7,736 nucleotides of DNA from Acidobacteriota bacterium (GTDB lineage Bacteria > Acidobacteriota > Terriglobia > Bryobacterales > JACQDG01), in the NCBI GenBank assembly GCA_016201185.1, contig JACQDG010000053.1, positions 1 to 7,736 on the forward strand, given 5' to 3'. Under the pieces are notes generated by a model that saw nothing but the letters and a program-made list of their open reading frames with translations, had not been told where the DNA came from and did not search any database. The number at the start of each line of letters is the position of its first letter. Position 1 is the first letter of the stretch. This document shows, one piece after another, positions 1 through 5,186 of this stretch. The position numbers were made by a program, and so were the translations under genes.

Positions 1-831
1 CATGGCCATGGTGTTCGCCGCCACCAGCAGAATGGCGAAGGTCACTGCTCCGGAGATGCTGAACAGGATCAGTTTGATGTTGCCGAGAAAACCGACCCAG
101 CTCAACTGGAAGGCGCGCTCGGACTCCGACTGGGTGGGCTGGGGCGCGTTGCGAAACATCTCATCGATGGCGGCCGCCACCCGGGGAACGGCCTCGGGCG
201 ATTCCGTCATCGTAAAGACCATTCCCACGAACCCCTTGCGGCGCTGCGGCAGGCCTTCTTCCAGGTACTCGCGATGGAAATAGAGCTCCGCATCGTCCGG
301 ACCATCGAAAATGGCGCGGATGGTCAGCTCGAGATTTTCCGGATAAATATCGCCCACCAGGGTGATTTTCTGGCCGACCTTGAGGCCGTTCAGGTTGGCG
401 ACGCTGCGGCCCACGGCGGCGGCGGTACGCTCGCGCTCGAAAGCGGCGCGCTGCTCAGGATCGACCCTAAGCTCAGGGCGCAGGAGAAAGATTTTGTCAG
501 CTTCGGCGGCGAAACGGGCGAAATTGTGGACTGGCCGGCGGTCGATGTAAATGCCGCCGTACCAGGAGAGGCCGGTAGCGACCTTCACGCCGGGCACCTG
601 GCTGATGCGCTGCACATAGAATTCCGGCAGGGCAAACGTGAGCGAGACTTTGTGCCGGGTGGCGACGCGCAAGGCCTGCTCCGGCGGACCTTCCCGGTGG
701 TAGAAGGCAAAGTAGAGCGAGATCAACGTCCCCAGCAGGAACAGGGAAACCCCCACGCTCAGAATCGTGAGCAGCGTGCGCCGGCGATTCCGCAGGCAAT
801 TCTTGAAAGCAAAGGGGAGGTATTTCCACAT
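1..831 (-). CDS. ABC transporter permease, MacB/FtsX type (N-terminal part; continues past the left edge)
   Basis: This is the N-terminal 277 residues of an inner-membrane ABC permease, open to the window edge with no stop. A basic N-terminus (KNCLRNRRRT, about residues 10-19) precedes a first membrane helix at about 19-44. A large extracytoplasmic MacB_PCD-like domain follows at about 45-245, then the second helix at about 252-274, ending in AILLVAANTMAM. That layout, with one helix, a periplasmic domain and then the remaining helices, is typical of MacB/LolC/FtsX-family permeases, which work with a separate ATPase in efflux or lipoprotein/peptide transport. The substrate cannot be told from this fragment. 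The ATG at 831-829 is supported by GAGG at 842-839 with a 7-nt spacer. The gene is divergent from tadA across a 93-bp gap. The ATPase subunit, if adjacent, lies outside the window. Confidence 0.88.
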   Translation of the reverse strand, partial: MWKYLPFAFKNCLRNRRRTLLTILSVGVSLFLLGTLISLYFAFYHREGPPEQALRVATRHKVSLTFALPEFYVQRISQVPGVKVATGLSWYGGIYIDRRPVHNFARFAAEADKIFLLRPELRVDPEQRAAFERERTAAAVGRSVANLNGLKVGQKITLVGDIYPENLELTIRAIFDGPDDAELYFHREYLEEGLPQRRKGFVGMVFTMTESPEAVPRVAAAIDEMFRNAPQPTQSESERAFQLSWVGFLGNIKLILFSISGAVTFAILLVAANTMAM

Positions 832-852
832 GCGAGGGCCTCGAACCGCAAA

Positions 853-868
853 ACTGATCATTATCAGT
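853..868. promoter_or_regulatory. Near-perfect palindrome in divergent promoter region (possible operator)
   Basis: ACTGATCATTATCAGT pairs at 14 of 16 positions (ACTGAT / ATCAGT arms, AT centre). It sits between the divergent permease gene and tadA. On the minus strand it directly abuts a TATACT -10-like hexamer at 871-866, a position where repressors commonly bind. It is AT-rich against a GC-rich background. No regulator is identified, so the operator role is inference. Confidence 0.3.
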
Positions 869-875
869 ATAGCAT

Positions 876-903
876 TTGGGCGGCGGCAGCCTGGGCTTAC
901 AAT
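876..903 (+). promoter_or_regulatory. Candidate sigma-70 promoter for tadA-mtnA
   Basis: A TACAAT -10-like hexamer (5 of 6 to consensus) lies at 898-903, with TTGGGC (3 of 6) at 876-881 and a 16-bp spacer. Transcription would begin near 910. That leaves a short leader containing GGAG at 914-917, ahead of the tadA ATG at 925. Only the -10 element is a good match. Confidence 0.4.
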
Positions 904-924
904 AGCGGCTTACGGAGACGGAGC

Positions 925-1416
925 ATGGCGAACGGGGTTGTGCCGGCGGACGAGCGATTCATGCGCGCGGCGCTGGAGCTGGCGGATCAGGGGGAACAGC
1001 AGGGCGAAGTTCCGGTAGGCGCCGTAGTAGTGGTGGCGGGGGAAATCGTGGGCCGCGGATGGAATGCGCCGATCGGGCAGGGCGACCCGACCGCCCATGC
1101 CGAGATCCTGGCCCTGCGCGAAGCGGCCCACGCCGTGGGGAACTACCGCCTGACAGGAGCGACCCTGTACGTTACGATGGAGCCCTGCGCCATGTGCGCC
1201 GGGGCGCTGGTGGCGGCGCGGATCGAGCGGCTGGTGTTTGGCACGCGGGACCTGCGCTTTGGGGCCGTGCGCAGCAAGTTCCGGCTGGCGGATTCAGACC
1301 TGCTGAACCATCAGGTGAAGGTAGTGGAGGGAGTGCTGGCCGCGGAGTGCCTGGCGCGAATCCAACAGTTCTTTCGAGAGCGCCGGGTCCGGGGAAACAG
1401 CACGGCTGAAGATTGA
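925..1416 (+). CDS. tadA: tRNA adenosine(34) deaminase TadA
   Basis: This 163-residue zinc-dependent cytidine/deoxycytidylate-deaminase-fold enzyme should convert A34 to inosine in the wobble position of tRNA-Arg(ACG), in the cytoplasm. The signature is complete: VPVGAVVV (about 29-36), Asn47, the H-A-E motif with zinc ligand His58 and proton-shuttling Glu60, and P-C-A-M-C with zinc ligands Cys88 and Cys91. The C-terminal LLNHQVKVVEGVL segment is also typical of TadA. Length fits the family (about 150-170). The same frame stays open upstream to 274, but that part is antisense to the permease gene. ATG 925 is chosen because it lies just outside that gene and has GGAG at 914-917 with a 7-nt spacer. 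ATG 961 is a weaker alternative. Guanine deaminase-like relatives are less likely, given the DPTAHAE context. The stop overlaps the possible TTG start of mtnA and lies 2 nt before its ATG. Confidence 0.94.
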   Translation: MANGVVPADERFMRAALELADQGEQQGEVPVGAVVVVAGEIVGRGWNAPIGQGDPTAHAEILALREAAHAVGNYRLTGATLYVTMEPCAMCAGALVAARIERLVFGTRDLRFGAVRSKFRLADSDLLNHQVKVVEGVLAAECLARIQQFFRERRVRGNSTAED

Positions 1417-1418
1417 AA

Positions 1419-2393
1419 ATGGTGAAAACCATCGAGTGGACTCCCGACGGCGTGGTGATGATCGACCAGCGGCGGCTGCCGCGGGAGCAGGTCTACGTAA
1501 CTTGCAAGACCTACCAGGAAGTGGCGGAGGCGATACGGGCCATGGCGATCCGCGGAGCGCCGGCGATCGGGGTCGCCGCCGCCATGGGGATTGCCCTCGG
1601 GATGCAGGCTGCGGCGGCCCAAGATTTTCCTGCGGCGATGGAAAAGATTTGCGCGACGCTGGCTGCCACGCGGCCCACCGCCGTCAATCTTTTCTGGGCG
1701 ATCGAGCGCATGAAGCGGGCCTATCACGCGGCGGCGGGGAAGAACGCCGAGACGGTTCGTACGGCGCTAGTGCGGGAGGCGCTGCAAATTGTTAGCGAAG
1801 ACATCGCGATCAACCAGCAAATCGGCCGCTGCGGGGCGCCGCTGGTGCCGGATTCGAAGACCGTGCTGACCCACTGCAACGCCGGGGCCCTGGCGACGGC
1901 GGGATACGGCACGGCGCTCGGGGTGATCCGGGCGGCGGTTGCGGCCGGGAAACACATCAACGTCATGGCCGGCGAAACGCGGCCTTACTTGCAGGGCGCC
2001 CGCCTGACGGTGTGGGAGCTGATGCAAGACGATATTCCTGCTACCCTCATCACCGACAACATGGCCGGGCATTTCCTGAAGTCGGGACGGATCGGCTGCG
2101 TGCTGGTGGGCGCGGACCGCATCGCCGCCAATGGCGACGTGGCCAACAAGATCGGCACTTACTCGCTGGCCGTGCTGGCGCATGAGAATGGCGTGCCCTT
2201 CTACGTCGCTGCGCCCGTATCTACCCTTGACCTGACACTGACGTTCTGTGGCGCCGGAGGGAATCGCGGTGGAGAATCCGGCCTTCGACGTTACTCCCCA
2301 CCGCTACGTCACCGCCATAATCACCGAGCGCGGGATCGCCCGGCCGCCGTACACCGAGACGCTCAAAGCGCTGGCCGGCGTGTAAGGCTGTAA
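1419..2393 (+). CDS. mtnA: S-methyl-5-thioribose-1-phosphate isomerase MtnA, C-terminus frameshifted
   Basis: MtnA isomerises 5-methylthioribose-1-phosphate to 5-methylthioribulose-1-phosphate in methionine salvage (eIF-2B alpha/beta/delta-related fold). From ATG 1419 the family features are clear: the TIEW start, AIRGAPAIG (about residues 44-52), the catalytic Cys in THCNAGALATAGYGTALG (Cys153), AGETRPYLQGARLT, and the catalytic Asp in GADRIAANGDVANKIGTY (Asp233). After PFYVAAPVSTLDLTL (ending near 2240) the frame leaves the family and continues as an Arg/Gly-rich tail to TAA 2391-2393. The expected IPIEER-type segment is missing. The true C-terminus appears in another frame (separate entry). 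The restored protein would be roughly 20 residues shorter than typical MtnA (about 340-350), so this looks like an out-of-frame deletion rather than a one-base slip. A TTG at 1413 overlapping the tadA stop is an alternative start. No strong ribosome site is visible, so coupling to tadA is likely. The gene is either broken, with a sequencing or assembly error at this point, or dead at its 3' end. Confidence 0.9.
   Translation: MVKTIEWTPDGVVMIDQRRLPREQVYVTCKTYQEVAEAIRAMAIRGAPAIGVAAAMGIALGMQAAAAQDFPAAMEKICATLAATRPTAVNLFWAIERMKRAYHAAAGKNAETVRTALVREALQIVSEDIAINQQIGRCGAPLVPDSKTVLTHCNAGALATAGYGTALGVIRAAVAAGKHINVMAGETRPYLQGARLTVWELMQDDIPATLITDNMAGHFLKSGRIGCVLVGADRIAANGDVANKIGTYSLAVLAHENGVPFYVAAPVSTLDLTLTFCGAGGNRGGESGLRRYSPPLRHRHNHRARDRPAAVHRDAQSAGRRVRL
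2251..2385 (+). pseudogene. mtnA: Displaced genuine C-terminus of MtnA (out of frame with the main ORF)
   Basis: From 2251 another plus-strand frame reads APEGIAVENPAFDVTP, then TAIITERGIARPPY, and ends at TAA 2383-2385. This is the conserved end of MtnA (APEG...NPAFDVTP...TAIITE-G...PPY). It has no start of its own: a TGA at 2239-2241 closes the frame upstream. It can only have been made as part of MtnA, so it marks a frame disruption between about 2239 and 2251. The short tandem CTGACA CTGACG at 2232-2243 lies exactly there and could have promoted slippage or deletion. Confidence 0.85.
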
Positions 2394-2397
2394 GCGA

Positions 2398-2922
2398 TCA
2401 TTGATCCTGATCGGCGACGAGGCGGGCGAGGGCTTCTTCCACTTGCTTCTGGGTGAATTGATGGTTGGGGTCGTCTCCGTTGAAGTTGTGGCGCAGGCGG
2501 CCGCTGCGGTCGTAGATGAAAACGGCGGGGATTCCCAGCAGGTCGAGCTTCTCGAAGGCCTGGGTGATGTTTTCGTCCATCAGGTAGTTGCGGAAGGCGG
2601 CCTTCTGGCGGCGGAGGAACTGCCGCGCCTGCTCCACCGCTTGGGGGTCCTCACGGTCGTCCACGCACAGGGAGACGAAGGTCACGCCGCGGTCTTTGTA
2701 CTGGTTGTACAGCGTGACCACGTGTGGAAAGCGCTCCAGGCAGGGGGCGCACCAAGTCGCCCAAACGTCCACTACCACGATCCGGCCTTTGAGAGAGGCC
2801 AATTCCCGTTTCCACTGCCCGAAGTGAATTCGCTGCAAATCGATAGGAGGCGGGGTCGCGTTTTGGGCCCCAAGGGCCAGAGTTGCCCCCAGGAAAAGCA
2901 GCAACCTGAGGGCCGCCCCCAT
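2398..2922 (-). CDS. Secreted TlpA/ResA-like thioredoxin-fold oxidoreductase
   Basis: This 174-residue extracytoplasmic thiol-disulfide oxidoreductase has a signal peptide at about 1-19 (hydrophobic LRLLLFLGATLALGA). The thioredoxin/redoxin domain begins near residue 40. The active site is WATWCAPC with Cys58 and Cys61, and the cis-proline is in GIPAVF (Pro132). TlpA/ResA proteins usually reduce apocytochrome c or other exported thiols; the partner here is unknown. Cys86 is an additional cysteine. ATG 2922 is chosen because AGGTAGG at 2933-2927 precedes it and the signal peptide then starts naturally. An in-frame upstream start at 2955 would overlap the preceding gene by 28 bp. Only 5 nt separate it from the peroxiredoxin stop, so the two are almost certainly co-transcribed. 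Its 3' end converges on mtnA. Confidence 0.88.
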   Translation of the reverse strand: MGAALRLLLFLGATLALGAQNATPPPIDLQRIHFGQWKRELASLKGRIVVVDVWATWCAPCLERFPHVVTLYNQYKDRGVTFVSLCVDDREDPQAVEQARQFLRRQKAAFRNYLMDENITQAFEKLDLLGIPAVFIYDRSGRLRHNFNGDDPNHQFTQKQVEEALARLVADQDQ

Positions 2923-2927
2923 GAGAC

Positions 2928-3572
2928 CTACCTGCCGCTGTACTCGACGGTGCATCCCTGGGCACGCGTTTCCGCCACCGGCGCCGGTTTGCCGGCCAGC
3001 GCGGCGTTGATAGCGTCGCGTACGTAGAAGTCCTTCGGCTCGCCATTGACGTAACGGCTGGAGCCGTCACTCTGGATCAGCGCCGGGGAGTTGGTGAGCA
3101 GACCGGCGTAAATGACCTTGCGCTCTTTATTCAGCACGAAGTATTCCGGCGTGCGGGTGGCCCCGTACTTGCGACCGATCTCCTGGGTCGGATCGTGCAA
3201 ATAAAGGAGGTTGTAGCCCACCTTGGCGGCCCGCTCCTTCATGGCGGGCAGGGCGTCGTCCTGCCGCAGGTTGACCCCCAGGCCGATGAACCGCACGCTC
3301 TTGCCCTTGAAGTCGTCGACAATTTTTATGAGGTCCTTCTCGCCGCCCCGGACCCAGGGACAGTGATTGGCCAGAAAGACCAGGACCACCGCGTCTTCTT
3401 TGAAATCGGGAAGGGAATAGGTCTTACCGTCGATTCCCGGCAGGTTGCTGAAGCTCGGCGCCTTCATGCCGATCTGGATGACCGAGTTGTACTTGGCGCC
3501 GGACAAAACCGTCGCAGCGACGAGCGTTACCAGGGCGGCTGCCAAAGCGTATGGTTTCCAGTGAAGGGTCAT
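2928..3572 (-). CDS. PRX_like1-type redoxin (AhpC/TSA family), membrane-anchored or secreted
   Basis: This 214-residue thioredoxin-fold protein resembles the PRX_like1 group of peroxiredoxin-related proteins. A hydrophobic N-terminal segment at about 8-24 acts as a signal peptide or anchor. The domain opens with GMKAPSFSNLPGIDGKTYSL (35-54). The candidate peroxidatic cysteine is Cys71 in FLANHCPWV. The cis-proline region is TRTPEYFVLN (Pro142). A second cysteine, Cys207 in QGCTVEYSGR at the very C-terminus, matches the GC-x-I/V-x-W/Y ending of this group and may resolve Cys71. Peroxide or disulfide reduction outside the cytoplasm is inferred; the substrate is unknown. The start is firm: AGGAGG at 3585-3580 lies 7 nt before ATG 3572. 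It is followed after 5 nt by the TlpA-like gene, a plausible electron donor. Confidence 0.86.
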   Translation of the reverse strand: MTLHWKPYALAAALVTLVAATVLSGAKYNSVIQIGMKAPSFSNLPGIDGKTYSLPDFKEDAVVLVFLANHCPWVRGGEKDLIKIVDDFKGKSVRFIGLGVNLRQDDALPAMKERAAKVGYNLLYLHDPTQEIGRKYGATRTPEYFVLNKERKVIYAGLLTNSPALIQSDGSSRYVNGEPKDFYVRDAINAALAGKPAPVAETRAQGCTVEYSGR

Positions 3573-3598
3573 GGCTGCTCCTCCTTTCCCCAGAAGAC

Positions 3599-3964
3599 TT
3601 ACTTCTTCACTTCCAGCTTAAAATTGATCACAACTTCTCGGCGGCTGTCAAACGAACTGACGGTGCGGGGTCCCGCCGTGGCGGTCCCATATTCGGCCTT
3701 CAGTTCGTAGTCCAAATCGGGATCGAGGCCGTAAAAGCGGTACGCGCCCTTTTCGTCCGTGTAAAAGGACTTTACCTGCAAAGTCTTCTTGTTTTTCAAC
3801 TGGACCACGGCTTTAGAAAGGGGGTTTTCCAGCATGTCGGTCACAATGCCGTGCACGGAGCGAAGTTGCTGATTCTTCTTGGATTGCTGAGCAGGCGCCA
3901 CCCCGGCGCCAAGCAGCGCCGCTACGGCCAGCAGGATCAGCCGCCGCCCAATGCCCCCCTTCAT
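3599..3964 (-). CDS. Small secreted carboxypeptidase regulatory-like domain protein (1)
   Basis: This 121-residue protein has a signal peptide (GRRLILLAVAALLGAGVAPA, cleavage likely after Ala25). A single carboxypeptidase regulatory-like beta-sandwich domain follows at about 35-118. Diagnostic features are VHGIVTD, then NPLSKAVVQL, FYTDEKGAYRFYGL and a closing VVINFKLEVKK. Such domains (PF13620/PF13715-like) occur as binding or structural modules in surface and secreted proteins; no enzymatic residues are expected. The mature part contains no cysteine. ATG 3964 is preferred over GTG 3973 because GAGG (3976-3973) then has an 8-nt spacer, whereas it would overlap the GTG. It lies 64 bp after the related gene and 26 bp before the peroxiredoxin gene. 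Function unknown. Confidence 0.82.
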   Translation of the reverse strand: MKGGIGRRLILLAVAALLGAGVAPAQQSKKNQQLRSVHGIVTDMLENPLSKAVVQLKNKKTLQVKSFYTDEKGAYRFYGLDPDLDYELKAEYGTATAGPRTVSSFDSRREVVINFKLEVKK

Positions 3965-3996
3965 GACGATCACCTCAAGTCGTTACGACGTCGGTC

Positions 3997-4024
3997 CCCC
4001 GAGTTCGGTTACCTCCGTTCGGGG
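3997..4024 (-). other. Weak intercistronic stem in the minus-strand cluster
   Basis: The 64-bp spacer between the two beta-sandwich genes holds a 6-bp inverted repeat, CCCCGA (3997-4002) and TCGGGG (4019-4024), with a 16-nt loop. No T-run follows, so it is not a standard terminator. The minus-strand loop contains GGAGGT, a ribosome-site-like motif with no start codon at usable distance. It may be an mRNA stability element or chance. Confidence 0.2.
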
Positions 4025-4028
4025 CCAG

Positions 4029-4451
4029 TCACTTTTTGAGCAGGACGAGGCGAAAAGTAACATCGATCCGCTCATCGGCGGCGACCTCGACGGTCTTGCT
4101 TTGAGAAACAAACCCCTCGGCGCTGACCTCAATACTGTATCGCGCTTTGCCGGCCGGCACACGCACGGCAAACTCCCCCTGCACGTCGGTCTTGGTTTCT
4201 TTTTTCTCCTTGGGCCGGTCGGCGTTGGTTACCACGACTCGGGCCCCATGCAAGGAAAAGCCGTTTTCCTGGAATACGGTGCCGAATAGAAGGGCTTGCG
4301 GGGTGATCCTGGACTTCTTTTTCTCGCCGGCCCAGGCCCGCGGCGTCACGAGAGAGGCGAGCCAGAGGGCCGCGGCCAAGGCCGCCAATAGCCTCGCGTA
4401 GCGCCGGCTGGCGCCCGGGGCCGCACTACATCTCCGTCTCTTCTTCCTCAT
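4029..4451 (-). CDS. Small secreted carboxypeptidase regulatory-like domain protein (2)
   Basis: This 140-residue exported protein begins with a very basic leader (MRKKRRR). A hydrophobic stretch at about 19-35 follows, with a plausible signal-peptidase site at AWA|GE (residues 39-41). The mature part holds one carboxypeptidase regulatory-like beta-sandwich at about 54-138: LLFGTVFQ, HGARVVVTN, TDVQGEFAVRVPAG, YSIEVSAEGF, and VTFRLVLLKK at the end. It resembles the next gene in layout and in its closing F-[KR]-L...KK, so the two may be paralogues. The mature part has no cysteine. ATG 4451 is the first ATG in frame. It overlaps the LysW-like gene by 26 bp, and AAGGAAG directly precedes it, so coupled translation is likely. 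A TTG at 4484 in the same frame is less plausible. Function unknown. Confidence 0.8.
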   Translation of the reverse strand: MRKKRRRCSAAPGASRRYARLLAALAAALWLASLVTPRAWAGEKKKSRITPQALLFGTVFQENGFSLHGARVVVTNADRPKEKKETKTDVQGEFAVRVPAGKARYSIEVSAEGFVSQSKTVEVAADERIDVTFRLVLLKK

Positions 4452-4611
4452 CTTCCTTGGTTTCCTCTTCCTCGACAGCCTCAAGCTCCAGCGGATCGAG
4501 GCTTACCACCTCTAGCTCTGCGCCGCATTCTTCGCAGCTGATGATGTCGCCTTCCTCCACTTCCTCCTCGTCCACGAAGAAGGTGCCTTCACACACCGGA
4601 CAAGTGGCCAT
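4426..4611 (-). CDS. LysW-like zinc-ribbon protein with acidic tail
   Basis: This 61-residue protein has a zinc ribbon formed by CPVC (Cys4, Cys7) and CEEC (Cys26, Cys29). It then has GAELEVVSLDPLELE (about 30-44), the stretch diagnostic of LysW/alpha-aminoadipate carrier proteins. In the lysine-biosynthesis carrier the chain ends in EDWGE, and the terminal Glu carries the intermediate. Here the chain instead runs into an acidic repeat-like tail (about 47-60, mostly Glu/Asp) and ends in Met, so a classical carrier role is doubtful. No LysX/LysZ-type enzymes are in the window. The ATG at 4611 is supported by AAAGGGGG at 4625-4618 with a 6-nt spacer. It is the first gene of the minus-strand cluster and overlaps the next one. 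It could instead be a general zinc-ribbon adaptor. The family assignment is good; the function is unknown. Confidence 0.85.
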   Translation of the reverse strand: MATCPVCEGTFFVDEEEVEEGDIISCEECGAELEVVSLDPLELEAVEEEETKEDEEEETEM

Positions 4612-4629
4612 AAGGATCCCCCTTTCAAA

Positions 4630-4659
4630 TATTTACACCAACCGGGAAAAAGTTGCCAA
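4630..4659 (-). promoter_or_regulatory. Possible promoter for the minus-strand five-gene cluster
   Basis: On the minus strand TTGGCA (4659-4654, 5 of 6 to the -35 consensus) is followed after 18 bp by TAAATA (4635-4630, weak -10). It lies in an AT-rich patch upstream of the LysW-like gene. The predicted start near 4623 would leave a very short leader and cut into the ribosome site, which weakens the call. Confidence 0.22.
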
Positions 4660-4727
4660 CCAAAAATGCGACGTTCGAAGGACCGTGGATTGCCGCCGGG
4701 AAAGGCTTATGGTGGAATCAAAGCAAG

Positions 4728-5186
4728 ATGGCTGCCGAGCCCTCCAGGAGGTACCCCGAACGTCCGGTGGTGGGCGTGGGCGGAGTGGTGTTCGACGAAG
4801 GGCGGGTGCTCTTAGTAGAGCGGGGCCGCGATCCCCTGCAGGGACAGTGGTCGCTGCCCGGCGGGGCGCTCAAAACCGGCGAGTTGCTAGCCGACGGCCT
4901 GCGCCGGGAATTGCAGGAAGAAACCGGCCTCGAAGTGCGAATCGGGGAGGTCGTGGAGGTTTTCGAGCGCATCCTGTGGGACGCGGAAGGGCGGCCCGAG
5001 TATCACTACGTCCTGATCGATTATCTCTGCGAGAAGACGGGGGGGGAGCTGCGGGCCGGCGATGACGTCAGCCGGGCCGAATGGGTGGAGCAGGAGAGGC
5101 TCGGCGAGTACCACATCACCCCAGGCACGCAGACCGTGATCGAGAAAGCCTTCAATCTCCGCGGCCGGCCGGCTGTTTCTATATGA
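4728..5186 (+). CDS. Nudix hydrolase
   Basis: This 152-residue MutT/Nudix-family hydrolase would cleave nucleoside diphosphates linked to another moiety, using divalent metal. The Nudix box is complete: G46-x5-E52-x7-R60-E61-L62-x-E64-E65-x-G67-L68. It follows the typical beta-strand GVGGVVFDEGRVLLVERG and the QWSLPGG entry. The C-terminal half (EYHYVLIDY...GDDVSRAEWV) fits ADP-ribose pyrophosphatase or MutT-like members. Substrate specificity cannot be read from sequence. ATG 4728 is the first in-frame ATG. A TTG at 4653 would add a low-complexity, unconserved-looking leader. Only a weak GGTGG lies upstream. The stop codon overlaps the mutS2 start in ATGA (5183-5186), indicating one transcript and coupled translation. 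Confidence 0.9.
   Translation: MAAEPSRRYPERPVVGVGGVVFDEGRVLLVERGRDPLQGQWSLPGGALKTGELLADGLRRELQEETGLEVRIGEVVEVFERILWDAEGRPEYHYVLIDYLCEKTGGELRAGDDVSRAEWVEQERLGEYHITPGTQTVIEKAFNLRGRPAVSI

Noticed and set aside
274..924. Long open plus-strand extension upstream of tadA
   Set aside because: It is antisense to the permease gene, whose frame shows clear membrane and family features. The TadA family match begins only near 925, where a ribosome site is present.
2239..2251. Programmed frameshift in mtnA
   Set aside because: No slippery heptamer is visible. A slip would also not supply the missing IPIEER-type segment, so deletion or sequence error explains it better.
2395..2413. CGATCA...TGATCG inverted repeat at the convergent end of mtnA and the TlpA-like gene, considered as a bidirectional terminator
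   Set aside because: The stem is only 6 bp with a 7-nt loop, has no adjacent T-run, and mostly lies within the coding end of the TlpA-like gene.
2401..3027. Open plus-strand frame of about 208 codons
   Set aside because: It is a shadow of the TlpA-like and peroxiredoxin genes on the minus strand. It has no recognisable domain, and those genes have catalytic motifs and ribosome sites.
4148..4159. 12-bp perfect palindrome TGCCGGCCGGCA
   Set aside because: It lies inside coding sequence. GCCGGC-type palindromes are expected in such GC-rich DNA; a similar one occurs near 5161-5173.
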